64,000 nt of DNA from Candidatus Zixiibacteriota bacterium. Lineage in GTDB: Bacteria > Zixibacteria > MSB-5A5 > DSPP01. Shown in pieces: positions 42,579-50,421 of this stretch. How positions within the stretch are numbered: the first letter of the stretch is position 1; the number at the start of each line of letters is the position of its first letter. The position numbers were made by a program, and so were the translations under genes. Below the pieces are notes generated by a model. That model searched no databases, was not told the DNA's origin, and worked only from the letters and a program-made list of their open reading frames with translations. Where the stretch lies: NCBI GenBank assembly GCA_022614805.1, contig JAKEHY010000022.1, positions 1 to 64,000 on the forward strand, given 5' to 3'.

Positions 42579-42600
42579 AGGCGAAATTAATTTCGCCTAC
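42579..42600. repeat. Palindrome related to the GTAGGGG family
   Basis: On the minus strand it reads GTAGGCGAAATTAATTTCGCC; arms AGGCGAAA/TTTCGCCT are perfect. The head is GTAGGCG instead of GTAGGGG. It lies just after the htpX stop. Confidence 0.6.
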
Positions 42601-42605
42601 AGAGG

Positions 42606-42638
42606 AAAAAAGCGGGCCGCAAGGCCCGCTTTTTTATT
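42606..42638 (+). terminator. Terminator of htpX
   Basis: A6 GCGGGCC, GCAA loop, GGCCCGC T6: strong intrinsic terminator, usable in both directions. Confidence 0.9.
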
Positions 42639-42782
42639 GGGTAAAATCTCTTCAAACGCTCTCCTAAATCGCAACGTATGAATAATCGAAAGACAACAAT
42701 TGGGAAAACAGCAAAAAAAGTACTAAGTCCATAGGGAGGTATCATTAAGCCTTTTTGCCAAAAAGTCGCTCAAGAGCGTTCA

Positions 42783-44684
42783 TTGCTTCTGGTTGCGGCT
42801 AATGAAAAGAGAACTGCGAAAAACTTCAGTTGTGGGCTTTGGGGTTTGAAAGGGGGATGTAAAAGGTTACATTTCCTATACCTGCTTTTCTTCCTTTTGG
42901 CAAGCACGGCATTTGGAACAGAGCGGGACGGGATAAAAGTGTTGTCTGAAGGAATCGGTAGTCCCCGGTTTGTCTCCCTTCGCAGTCTGGCAGCGGCCGC
43001 CGATAGCTGCGATACCATAAATTATGCCTGCAATCTCACCTTTTTCCATCCGGTTCCGGACGGCTTTGGGAACATTGAAGAAGGGATGCGTTTTGATAAT
43101 GCCGGGCCAAACCCGGTATCGTTGAAACGGGTGCAGGTTCTGCTTTACAACTGGCCGGGCAGTTCCACGGACACCACCAGCAATTGCGTGATAAACGTTT
43201 ACGCAAATGCCAGCCCGGACAGCATCCCGGGGGCGCTTTTGGGCAGCATTACCATTCCGAATCACGTTCTTATCGGTGCCAACTGGCCCCCTAACGGCGT
43301 CCTTCAGGTGGGGGTCGATTTTTCGCCAAACAATCTTACCTTCGACCCCAACGCCCGCTACCATATCGGCGTGGAGTCAAACGGTCCCGGGGAACTTAAC
43401 GTGCTTTTGGATAACGGAAATCCTTGTGCTTCCAATCGGTGGGTGGAGGAGGATGCCTTCGGCTGGCATGTGGTAAACGGGGCCTTTCCGGGCAATCCCT
43501 ATAACGTGCACATTTACGCGGAAGCCTGTGCGGCCAACCCCAATCAGCCGCCCGTAATTGTCAACTGCCCACCTGTCGATACGGTCAACCTTGGTGAAAC
43601 TGTTACTTATCAATTTCAAGCCCAAGATGACGGCCTTCCCGGCGGGCCGCTAATCTGGCGGAAACTGTATGGGCCGGGTTCATTGGATTCACTTACAGGG
43701 CAGTTTTTTTGGATACCCCAAGTTGAAGATGCGAGATTTGGTGCAGTGGAAGTGGCAGTTAACGATGGGGAGTTGTTTTCCGAGCCCTGTTGGGCTTTTT
43801 TCGACCTTAAAATAGACGACTGCAACCAAAATGGTATAGCCGACTCTATTGACATCGGAACTGGGACAAGCCGGGACTGCGATACGTCTGGGATACCGGA
43901 CGAGTGTGAATTTAGATTTGTCGCGGGGGATGTGGATTCTTCGTCACAGGTTGACCTCGCAGATGTTCAATATCTGGCGGATTACATTTTTAAATCGGGG
44001 CTCTGTCCGGATGGGAGTGGCTACAGTGGCGACGTAAATTGCTCGCGGTCGGTAGGTCTGGCAGACGTAGTTTACCTTGCAAAATACGTCTTCCAGGGCG
44101 GTCCTGAACCCTGTGATGCTTGCCAAATCGCCTACCCGACGTTGGCCGGTCTTTGCCTCGGCTATCAAGATAAATCAACGCTGTATTTAGACCCCATAGA
44201 CACCGGGCCAAGTGGCCAGAATATTGACATTACAGTCGACGACGACTTCTACGTCTTCCAAGGTGCCCACGAATTCACAAATGTTAAAGAGCTGATAGAA
44301 GCAATTTGCAAAAAGAAGGAGAAGCTAAAACGTCAAATCAGAGTTCTGGTAGATACCCATGGGATAAAGGAAGGCGGGACCATATTAGTCGGGACCGCCG
44401 AACCCAAAGATGCGAAAGGTGGGACTGGTGATAATGGCGACTTTGCCGGTGTCACTAAGCTTGATAAAGACAACGCCCAAGCTTTTGCCGACAAGATAAA
44501 GGACAAAGTGGAGACTATAACCTTCGTTGCCTGCAATGCTGCCAAAGGGGAAGACGGAGCGGCACTCCTGGAAGCGATGGGTAGCGCAGAACTCACGGTA
44601 TGGATGTTTGATGGGGTGGTCTGTAGCAGCGCCAAAGGTTTCGCCCCTGAAAAAGATTCAAATATGAAGTGTGATGCGGACTAA
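42783..44684 (+). CDS. Secreted modular protein: dockerin-like pair plus putative clan CD-like His/Cys domain
   Basis: Up to 633 aa. After a signal peptide (hydrophobic core about 29-42, cleavage near AFG) come a beta-rich region (about 70-250), an Ig/cadherin-like domain (PPVIVNCPPVDTVNLGETVT onward, about 257-345), a thrombospondin-3-like Ca segment (DCNQNGIADSIDI, IPDECEF), a dockerin-like pair (GDVDSSSQVDLAD, GDVNCSRSVGLAD, about 382-445), and a C-terminal domain of about 180 residues. In the latter, strand-His IRVLVDTHG (His codon 44358-44360) and strand-Cys ITFVACNAAKGEDGAALLEA (Cys codon 44532-44534) match the order and spacing of caspase/CHAT/DUF4347-like folds. Start unresolved: TTG 42783 or 42846; the strong site AGGGAGGT (42733-42740) precedes only ATC/ATT in this frame. 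Confidence 0.75.
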   Translation: MLLVAANEKRTAKNFSCGLWGLKGGCKRLHFLYLLFFLLASTAFGTERDGIKVLSEGIGSPRFVSLRSLAAAADSCDTINYACNLTFFHPVPDGFGNIEEGMRFDNAGPNPVSLKRVQVLLYNWPGSSTDTTSNCVINVYANASPDSIPGALLGSITIPNHVLIGANWPPNGVLQVGVDFSPNNLTFDPNARYHIGVESNGPGELNVLLDNGNPCASNRWVEEDAFGWHVVNGAFPGNPYNVHIYAEACAANPNQPPVIVNCPPVDTVNLGETVTYQFQAQDDGLPGGPLIWRKLYGPGSLDSLTGQFFWIPQVEDARFGAVEVAVNDGELFSEPCWAFFDLKIDDCNQNGIADSIDIGTGTSRDCDTSGIPDECEFRFVAGDVDSSSQVDLADVQYLADYIFKSGLCPDGSGYSGDVNCSRSVGLADVVYLAKYVFQGGPEPCDACQIAYPTLAGLCLGYQDKSTLYLDPIDTGPSGQNIDITVDDDFYVFQGAHEFTNVKELIEAICKKKEKLKRQIRVLVDTHGIKEGGTILVGTAEPKDAKGGTGDNGDFAGVTKLDKDNAQAFADKIKDKVETITFVACNAAKGEDGAALLEAMGSAELTVWMFDGVVCSSAKGFAPEKDSNMKCDAD

Positions 44685-44764
44685 CAGTGCACTCGACGTA
44701 CCGACGTGGCATGGGGCCACCGACAAATGGCTAATGGTCACGTGTGCCTAAGAAGGTGGGGATA

Positions 44765-45523
44765 ATGAGACTATCCAGAGTAGCTGCGATGATGGCATTG
44801 AGTTTGGGGTTAGTGGAAGTTCCCTGTAAAGCCCAAAGCGCGATTGATACGGTTCGGTTTACGGATGTCTCCTTCTTCGATAGCACGGTAGAGTGGAATA
44901 TCTGCGATGCCTCCTCCGGAGTCGTTTCGGTATCTTTGTATAATGATGAATGGCTTGCAGGGATTGTGGTACCCTTTCAGTTTAGCGACACAATCGTTAA
45001 TATAGATTCTATTTCTTTCGCGGCATCGCGCGTTTCAAGCTCTTTGGGTCCAACTGGCACTCTCCTTCCTGACCTCCGAAGTGGTATCATCGGTTTTGTT
45101 GATATTAATCCGCCCGAGTTCGATAGCCTTGCCCCAGGGGACGGATTGATAGCGAGAATTTACTTTACTCAAAGGTCTGGCGTCGGAAACTTTCCAAGTA
45201 CAATTGGTATCGACACAACGGCCTCACTTAACGCGGCCGCACTGGAGGTCGTTACGCCCGAACCACTAGCGAGTACCGTGGTGTCGAAACCCGCATTCAT
45301 TCATCCGGTAGCCTTCAGGGGCGATATGAACGCCAGCGGCAATTATTCGGCCGCCGACATCGTTGCGGAAATCAACTGCGTCTTCTCTCAAACGGGAAAT
45401 TGCTACTTCTGCTATGCAGACATCAACTGCAGTGGAAACTTGTCCGCGGCGGACATCGTGCTTTTGATTGGCCGGGTCTTTAACGAAGTGTGCGGCCCCA
45501 CCTGGTGCGGCCCCTGCCCGTAG
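44765..45523 (+). CDS. Secreted protein with cohesin-like domain and dockerin-like C-terminus
   Basis: 252 aa. Signal peptide (about 1-24). Residues about 35-175 look like a cohesin-type beta-sandwich: VSVSLYNDEWLAGIVVPFQF early, GIIGFVDINPPEFDSLAPGDGLIARIYFTQ late, which is the N-terminal V.V.L.N...L.G..F..., and the C-terminal G.I.F......I..GDG.I..I.F pattern of cohesins. The last 65 residues are a dockerin-like pair (GDMNASGNYSAADIV; ADINCSGNLSAADIV) with Cys in NCYFCYADINC, as in the two genes before it. ATG 44765 follows AAGGTGGGG; GTG 44744 is an alternative. Ends in a Cys-rich tail (CGPTWCGPCP). Low GC compared with the flanks. Confidence 0.75.
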   Translation: MRLSRVAAMMALSLGLVEVPCKAQSAIDTVRFTDVSFFDSTVEWNICDASSGVVSVSLYNDEWLAGIVVPFQFSDTIVNIDSISFAASRVSSSLGPTGTLLPDLRSGIIGFVDINPPEFDSLAPGDGLIARIYFTQRSGVGNFPSTIGIDTTASLNAAALEVVTPEPLASTVVSKPAFIHPVAFRGDMNASGNYSAADIVAEINCVFSQTGNCYFCYADINCSGNLSAADIVLLIGRVFNEVCGPTWCGPCP

Positions 45524-45581
45524 CTTCGGCCACCTGCATCGCTAAAGACAAAAGGGCAACGAGGAGGCCGGTTTTTTTCAT
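45480..45581 (-). CDS. Short signal-peptide-like reading frame, probably a remnant
   Basis: 33 codons from ATG 45581, sharing ATGA with the stop of the zinc-ribbon frame upstream. It starts as a signal peptide (MKKTGLLVALLSLAMQ) and then runs antisense into the end of the cohesin-like gene before stopping. It may be the truncated 5' end of a lost secreted-protein gene; it may also be chance. Confidence 0.2.
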   Translation of the reverse strand: MKKTGLLVALLSLAMQVAEATGRGRTRWGRTLR

Positions 45582-45703
45582 TTCCGTTCTTTTCTGATTT
45601 TCTGAAAGCGGATTTTTCCGCAGGAAGGACATTTCCACTTCCGGTTTTTGTGGAAACTTCGCCGCTCCTCCCGCATCGGCCCTCCGCAGCGCGGGCAGGT
45701 CAT
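45578..45703 (-). CDS. Small zinc-ribbon protein
   Basis: 41 aa. Two Cys pairs, CPRC at residues 3-6 and CPSC at 25-28, with GG and GK after them, form a classic zinc ribbon (CPxCGG ... WKCPSCGK); the rest is basic (FQKIRKERK), so nucleic-acid binding is likely. No ribosome site is seen before ATG 45703, and a GTAGGGG palindrome lies 13 nt upstream. It follows the five-gene membrane module on the same strand. Too short for most gene finders, but the metal-binding pattern is hard to get by chance. Confidence 0.55.
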   Translation of the reverse strand: MTCPRCGGPMREERRSFHKNRKWKCPSCGKIRFQKIRKERK

Positions 45704-45715
45704 TGGATTGCAATT

Positions 45716-45743
45716 GTAGGGGCGGTTCGTGAACCGCCCTTAC
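45716..45743. repeat. GTAGGGG palindrome between the zinc-ribbon gene and the membrane module
   Basis: 28 bp, GTAGGGGCGGTTCG then mirror arm with one mismatch (CCCTTAC). Arm sequence close to that of the copy at 2270-2293. Confidence 0.85.
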
Positions 45744-45761
45744 ACAAAAAAAAGAAAAAGC

Positions 45762-46355
45762 TCACTTTATTAGTCCAAGAAAATCCCCAAAGAGAAATTC
45801 CAGCCGTCCAATCAACAAAGAAATGCGGGACATCACCGTGTTGCCAAAGGTGGCGCCGAAGAAAATCATCAAATACCAGGTGCCGATGGTGGCCAGCTTC
45901 CCCCACCAGCCCTTATGCTCACGGGAGAAGAAAAAGTAAACGAGGGTCGTTATGACTCCAACAAGGATGAAAATGTTGGCGGCTGAATTGAGCGGTTTCA
46001 TGGTGGCCGAGAGTTGAACCAGAATGCGGGCTTGCAGAAGGGCCGGAACGGCGACCCCGGCACCCGCGCCGATGATTAATGCCAGAGGAATCCGGGAGGC
46101 GGGGCGGGTTTTTTCGGTCAAACGGCCCAGGATAAGAATTATCAAAATGAATGGAACAACCACCCACCAGTCCCCGGCTTGTAACGGCTCCAAAACCTTC
46201 GGAACGAGCGTTCCCTGGACGGCAATCACGGTAAAATAACCGGCGGAAAGCCCCACCAAAAGATGCTCGGCCAAGCGGAAGAAAGGATTTTCGCGATAGA
46301 GGAAGCTGAAAATGGCCAAAGTGAGAATGGCGGCGGCGAAATTCCCGGCCGTCAT
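45762..46355 (-). CDS. Uncharacterised membrane protein, last gene of five-gene module
   Basis: 197 aa with about six hydrophobic helices and no recognised family. A short segment with YRENPFFRLAEHLLVGLSAGY (about 20-40) separates helices 1 and 2. No catalytic motif. ATG 46355 follows GGAGAAAG and shares ATGA with the stop of the preceding gene; six more codons upstream are open but unneeded. A structural membrane subunit working with the four genes upstream is the likely role. Confidence 0.75.
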   Translation of the reverse strand: MTAGNFAAAILTLAIFSFLYRENPFFRLAEHLLVGLSAGYFTVIAVQGTLVPKVLEPLQAGDWWVVVPFILIILILGRLTEKTRPASRIPLALIIGAGAGVAVPALLQARILVQLSATMKPLNSAANIFILVGVITTLVYFFFSREHKGWWGKLATIGTWYLMIFFGATFGNTVMSRISLLIGRLEFLFGDFLGLIK

Positions 46356-47149
46356 TTCTTTCTCCCCCACCAATAAGCCGCGTTTCCCCCCAGAATCAAG
46401 AGTAAAATCACGGCGTGCGCCATCGATTGGGCGTCCATGCTGCGGATGGCCGCTCCCGGTTTGTCCAAGAGCCGTTCGTAGTCGGCCGCCCCCTTTAGAC
46501 CGTTGACCAGCCCCGAGAGCTGGCCGGAGGCGTAAAGGGGCATATAGCTGGCGACCATCACGGCCGTCAGCATGGCGGACACCCGCGCGTGGTAGCGGGT
46601 GTAGGCGTAATCCACCCAGGCATATCCCAGATCCCCGTCCGCCACCGAAACCACCAGGGCGATTTGAGAATAGTTGAAAACCTCTTTTAAGAGCGGAAGC
46701 TCGGAAGTGGTTTTACCGTAATAGTCGCGTGGAAAAACGTTGGTTATGCTTTCTCCCATACCTAAAATGGCTGCCTGAAACTGCGGGCGGAAGCCCAAAA
46801 AAACCCAATCCTGGCCGTATTTTTTTCCGTATTCCTCCGCCACGAGCGACAAAACCTGGTTGCCGATGGCCGTTCCTTCGGCAAAAAGGGACAATCCGAT
46901 GATTTTGACGTCGCGGGAAAAAAGATGGCGCGCCAGGACGGTGGCCAGGGGGCGCACTTCGGCAACGGTGGAGGCTTCGTGGTCAAAGGAAACCATCACC
47001 ACCGAACCGGCCGGGATGGAGTCGATCAAGGCCTTGAACTTTACCGCCTCCGGCGATACCCGGTCGGAAATGTTCAAAGGATGCAAAAGCGGAAAAGTGA
47101 CGGCGGCAAAAACGGCCAAAAAAGCGAACGCGCGGCGCGGCAGTCTCAT
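46352..47149 (-). CDS. Uncharacterised membrane-anchored protein of five-gene module
   Basis: 265 aa. One N-terminal hydrophobic helix (about 6-23) and one C-terminal helix (about 243-260) flank a soluble alpha/beta region: SIPAGSVVMVSFDHEAS near 44-60, GLSLFAEGTAIG near 84-95 and WVFLGFRPQ near 114, the look of a periplasmic Rossmann-like domain. I know no family name for it. It overlaps both neighbours by four bases. Confidence 0.75.
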   Translation of the reverse strand: MRLPRRAFAFLAVFAAVTFPLLHPLNISDRVSPEAVKFKALIDSIPAGSVVMVSFDHEASTVAEVRPLATVLARHLFSRDVKIIGLSLFAEGTAIGNQVLSLVAEEYGKKYGQDWVFLGFRPQFQAAILGMGESITNVFPRDYYGKTTSELPLLKEVFNYSQIALVVSVADGDLGYAWVDYAYTRYHARVSAMLTAVMVASYMPLYASGQLSGLVNGLKGAADYERLLDKPGAAIRSMDAQSMAHAVILLLILGGNAAYWWGRKK

Positions 47150-47643
47150 ACCCGGCCGGAGGCCATCCCGCTCTCCTTGGAAGGGAGGTAGGTGTAGTGA
47201 AAATGCACGGCCTTCCAGCCCGTAGGGGTCGAACGGAAAAGCTCGGATGCCTTGCCGGAGCGCTCGAAAGGCTTCTCCCCCATTTTTCCTTTTTCGATGA
47301 AATGATAGGTCGCCAGAACCCAGCCCCCCTCCCAGGCGGTGAACTTTTCCTGCAGGACGGAGCGCTCATCCAGGGTGGCCTCGTCAAAAAAGTTCTCCAA
47401 AAGGGCAATGAAGTTCCGTTTGTTGTCGATGCGGTAGGGGGAATCCAGAAAGGCGGAGAAATCGTCCGCCAGGGCCGCCGAAATGACCTTCAGCTCCTTG
47501 GCCCGGTAAGCGCCGGAGAGGGAAAAAACGAGATTTTTTACGTCTTCCGTCTCCTTTTCATGCTTCGGCCCTTTTTGCTTCAAAAGCAAATAGGCCAGAT
47601 ACCCGGATAAAAGCGCGAATAGAACGACTAAAATCCAGCTCAT
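47146..47643 (-). CDS. Membrane-anchored SnoaL/NTF2-like protein of five-gene module
   Basis: 165 aa. An N-terminal helix (about 3-20) anchors a soluble domain (about 38-150) with the NTF2/SnoaL-like plan: long helix, DDFSAFLDSPYRIDNKRNFIALLENFF, then strands ending TPTGWKAVHFHYTYLP. Such folds serve as binding pockets or small enzymes; no active site is evident. Overlaps neighbours by four bases on both sides, which suggests production in fixed ratio with the other module proteins. Confidence 0.7.
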   Translation of the reverse strand: MSWILVVLFALLSGYLAYLLLKQKGPKHEKETEDVKNLVFSLSGAYRAKELKVISAALADDFSAFLDSPYRIDNKRNFIALLENFFDEATLDERSVLQEKFTAWEGGWVLATYHFIEKGKMGEKPFERSGKASELFRSTPTGWKAVHFHYTYLPSKESGMASGRV

Positions 47644-48254
47644 ACTTTCCTCCCGAAAAAGCCCCGTTCAATTCCTAAAATCACCCGCAGCGAGGTCGCC
47701 ACGGAACCCAGCCCGATGCCGATGAGTATCCCCCGGCGGGCCGCCACGCTGGGGATGTCCAAAAGGGCCTGGGACCAGGCCGGAAAATCAAAATAAAGTT
47801 TGGTGCCGATGGGAACCCGCCCCAGCATCACGATGGCCGCCGAGACCAGAAGCAAAAATGCCGGCAGCGAGCGGGCCCGGAAGCCGCGGAAGGCGGCCGA
47901 GGCGACAAAGAAGGCCAGAAGCGAAAAGACGGTGGACTGCATCGGCACCTGCATATTGTTAAAGAGCCAGAAAAAAACCGAGCTCTCTCCCGTCCCCCAA
48001 AAGGCGGCCACGGGCATAGCCACAAGACCGGCAACCGTAACCAGACTGTATCCCCAGCCGGAGCTTAGCGTGCTCACCTTTCTCAAGTGTTGCAAACCCA
48101 GGGCGATGACCCCGACTAAAAGCGAGGAAAGATAAATCACCTGCATCCAGTCCAGCACTTTCCGATACGCCCCCCCCACAACCGGAATGAAAAACTGAAA
48201 GAGCATAAAAACCCCGAAGCTCAAGGTTATCCAGAAAACCAGTCGCCGGGTCAT
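47640..48254 (-). CDS. Uncharacterised polytopic membrane protein of five-gene module
   Basis: 204 aa, about six membrane helices (for example 8-26, 38-56, 70-88, 105-125, 130-147, 178-192). The helices are joined by short basic loops such as RGFRARSLP. No family recognised. Coupled by four-base overlaps to the DUF6754-like gene upstream and the NTF2-like gene downstream. Confidence 0.75.
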   Translation of the reverse strand: MTRRLVFWITLSFGVFMLFQFFIPVVGGAYRKVLDWMQVIYLSSLLVGVIALGLQHLRKVSTLSSGWGYSLVTVAGLVAMPVAAFWGTGESSVFFWLFNNMQVPMQSTVFSLLAFFVASAAFRGFRARSLPAFLLLVSAAIVMLGRVPIGTKLYFDFPAWSQALLDIPSVAARRGILIGIGLGSVATSLRVILGIERGFFGRKV

Positions 48255-49027
48255 AGGCGGGAGGCCAGGTTAAAGGTGGTGAAAGTCGCCAGGATGGCGC
48301 CGACCAGCAAAAGCAGAATCACGGCCGCCTTCAGCCAGTCCTGGGCGACGATGGAACCCAACACCTCCTGGTCGCCGGAAAGGGAACCCCCGGCGGCGAA
48401 GAGCTCCTCCCCTATCAGCGTGTAGTCGCAGGCGACCAGAAAGAAAGCCAGTTGGATGGTGGAATCGGTGGCGGCGATTTGGATGGCCCCCTGGGCAAAG
48501 CCGGTTTCGGCTAAAATGAGCGACTCCCCCTCAAAGGTGCCGAAATACAAAGTAGCCGCCGGCTTCAAGCGCTCCATCAAGCCGGAGGCGTGGGCCGTGT
48601 AGCCAAACTGGCTTTTGGTGACGAAGAAAACGTTTTCCGGTTTGTACGCTTCGGGGTGCCCGGCCTTGCTGGCAGCTTCCGAGACTACTTCCTGCGCCAC
48701 GGTGGCGACCACCGGGTCGTTGTTGGGATAAAAAAGCGGCGTGCCGTACTGGGCGGTCTTGTAGGCCACTTCGCCAAGGACGGACAAAGCCGCCAAAGTC
48801 GCCATCCGGTCGATTTCCCCCGTGCCGGAAGTGAAAAAGACAGGTTTTCCCATTTCGGTCGCCCGGCCGATGGCCTCCTCGATGGCCGAAGCGCCGGGCA
48901 GGGCGCGGATTTTGAAGCTTTTCCCCTTTCGTTTCAAAAGAAAAACCCCAAGGAGAGCAGCCGCAACGCACAGGAACGCAATTAAAACCGGTATTTTTTC
49001 GGCGGGCAACCAGATGAGGGTGTTCAT
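48251..49027 (-). CDS. DUF6754-like membrane protein, first gene of five-gene module
   Basis: 258 aa. An N-terminal helix (about 12-30) and C-terminal helix (about 233-252) flank a soluble domain with GASAIEEAIGRATEMGKPVFFTSGTG (about 45-70, key residues EAIGRATEMGKPVFF) and FYPNNDPVVATVAQEVV. The EAIGRATEMG segment resembles DUF6754 proteins, a family without known function; I am fairly but not fully sure of that name. ATG 49027 is chosen because it opens into the first helix. A GTAGGGG composite repeat lies between this gene and the divergent ABC transporter gene. Confidence 0.75.
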   Translation of the reverse strand: MNTLIWLPAEKIPVLIAFLCVAAALLGVFLLKRKGKSFKIRALPGASAIEEAIGRATEMGKPVFFTSGTGEIDRMATLAALSVLGEVAYKTAQYGTPLFYPNNDPVVATVAQEVVSEAASKAGHPEAYKPENVFFVTKSQFGYTAHASGLMERLKPAATLYFGTFEGESLILAETGFAQGAIQIAATDSTIQLAFFLVACDYTLIGEELFAAGGSLSGDQEVLGSIVAQDWLKAAVILLLLVGAILATFTTFNLASRL

Positions 49028-49092
49028 CGGTTGGCCGTAAGCTACGCCCGCCAAAACTTTTGTCAAGGAAAAACCTCGCGTCTGCGTTTTTT

Positions 49093-49144
49093 GTAGGGGC
49101 CCAACACCGTTGTGCCCGTCCCTCTCCACGGTGTGGAAAGGGAC
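49093..49144. repeat. Composite palindrome: GTAGGGG element plus CCCTCTCC hairpin
   Basis: GTAGGGGCCCAACAC..TGTGCCC (49093-49117) directly followed by GTCCCTCTCCAC/GTGGAAAGGGAC (49118-49144), the same pairing as at 6665-6715. It lies in a divergent promoter region rather than after a stop codon. Confidence 0.8.
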
Positions 49145-49165
49145 CGCCGGGTGAGGCGATTAAAG

Positions 49166-49196
49166 TTGACATTGAAGCAGCGCAAGATTTTATTCT
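49166..49196 (+). promoter_or_regulatory. Promoter of the sugar ABC transporter operon
   Basis: TTGACA (49166-49171) with TTTATT 17 nt on (49189-49194) or TATTCT 19 nt on (49191-49196). ATG 49202 follows after 5-7 nt with no ribosome site, which suggests a leaderless first gene. Confidence 0.55.
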
Positions 49197-49201
49197 CGCC
49201 G

Positions 49202-50410
49202 ATGCGAAACTTCGCTCTCTTCGCGATACTTCTGATTTCCTCCTGTTCCAAAAGAGAGACCGGCACTCTGACTTGGTGGCAGTTCTGGACCGACCCGCAG
49301 ACCAAGCCGCTCGTAGCCGAGCTCGTCGTCAAATTTGAAAAAGAAAACCCCGGCGCCAAAGTGGAGGTGACCGACCTGACCTGGGCCGATGGGCACGAAA
49401 AAATCACGGTCGCCTTTTCCGCCGGCCAGCCGCCGGACGTTTTAGAGCTCGGGTCGGACTGGATTTACGAATACGCCTCCAACAAGCTTCTTCTCAATCT
49501 AACTTCCAAGACTGACAGCTTGAAAAAGGATTTGGTATTCTGGCAACCCGCGCTGCTGGGGGAAAAAACTTTCGCCGTTCCCTGGATTTTGGGAACCCGG
49601 GTGATGTTTTACAACCTCAACCTGCTAAAAAAGGCCGGGCTGGACGATGTGCCGGCCGCCTGGAACCAGCTGGCGCAACTGAACCAAAAAATGGCAAAAT
49701 TCAAACCGAAAACTTATGGTTTCGGAGCCAACGCTTCCGAGCGCCACCGCTTGTACAAAAAGTTTCTCCCTTTCTTCTGGAGCGCCGGAGCCCGGATTTT
49801 TTCGGCCGATGGCAAAATCTGCCTGCTCAACTCGCCGGAAGGGGTAAAAGCGCTGGAATATTACGCCGACTTGTGCCAGGATGCCTTGCTGGCCACGCAG
49901 GCCAATCTGGACGACGCCTTTCTGCAGGGAAAAGTGGCGGGGGTGATTTCCGGCGATTGGCTGCTGAAAAAGTTGAAAAATGCGCCCCCGAAATTCGATT
50001 ATACGACCGATTTGATGCCTTCATCCGACGGGAAACTGCCGAACCGGACCTCCTTCGCCGGCGGCGAATTTCTGGCCGTTCCCGCCAAGTCAAAGAAAAG
50101 GGAGCTGGCCTGGCGATTCGTGCAGTTTTTGGTGCGGCCGGACAATCAGGTCTATTTTTGTCGGAACGCCGTGATACCGACCCCTTCTTCTGTGGCCGCG
50201 CAGGCGGATACCTTTTTCCTTTCCGACCCCAATTACAGAACCTTTATCGAGCAGCTGCAGCTGGCCCAGAGCCCCCCTCCCCACCCTCACTGGGTGGAAA
50301 TCGAGCAGGCCATTGAAGAAGCGGTGGAGCAGGCGATGTACAAGAAAAAAACGCCCAAAGCAGCGTTGGATGAAGCCGCCAACAAAATAAACGCTCTTTT
50401 ACGAACTTAA
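49202..50410 (+). CDS. Sugar ABC transporter substrate-binding lipoprotein
   Basis: 402 aa, family 1 extracellular solute-binding protein (MalE/UgpB type). Lipobox LISSC puts the lipidated Cys near residue 15. Family blocks follow: LTWWQFWTDPQTKPLVAELVVKFEKENP, VTDLTWADGHEKI.VAFSAGQPPDVLELGSDW, GTRVMFYNLNLLKKAGLDDVPAAWNQL and GGEFLAVPAKSKKRELAWRFVQFL, quoted here as PPDVLELGSDW, MFYNLNLLKKAGL and WRFVQFL. Binds a sugar or sugar phosphate outside the inner membrane and hands it to the two permeases encoded downstream. ATG 49202 opens directly into the signal sequence. Confidence 0.92.
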   Translation: MRNFALFAILLISSCSKRETGTLTWWQFWTDPQTKPLVAELVVKFEKENPGAKVEVTDLTWADGHEKITVAFSAGQPPDVLELGSDWIYEYASNKLLLNLTSKTDSLKKDLVFWQPALLGEKTFAVPWILGTRVMFYNLNLLKKAGLDDVPAAWNQLAQLNQKMAKFKPKTYGFGANASERHRLYKKFLPFFWSAGARIFSADGKICLLNSPEGVKALEYYADLCQDALLATQANLDDAFLQGKVAGVISGDWLLKKLKNAPPKFDYTTDLMPSSDGKLPNRTSFAGGEFLAVPAKSKKRELAWRFVQFLVRPDNQVYFCRNAVIPTPSSVAAQADTFFLSDPNYRTFIEQLQLAQSPPPHPHWVEIEQAIEEAVEQAMYKKKTPKAALDEAANKINALLRT

Positions 50411-50421
50411 GGGAGGCACGT

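Noticed and set aside
42579-42600. AGGCGAAA/TTTCGCCT palindrome as the htpX terminator
   Set aside because: It has no T tract; the hairpin at 42606-42638 is the far better terminator, so this is treated as a repeat element.
39152-45523. Cellulosome
   Set aside because: Dockerin-like and cohesin-like modules are present, but no glycoside hydrolase, carbohydrate-binding module or scaffoldin with several cohesins is seen.
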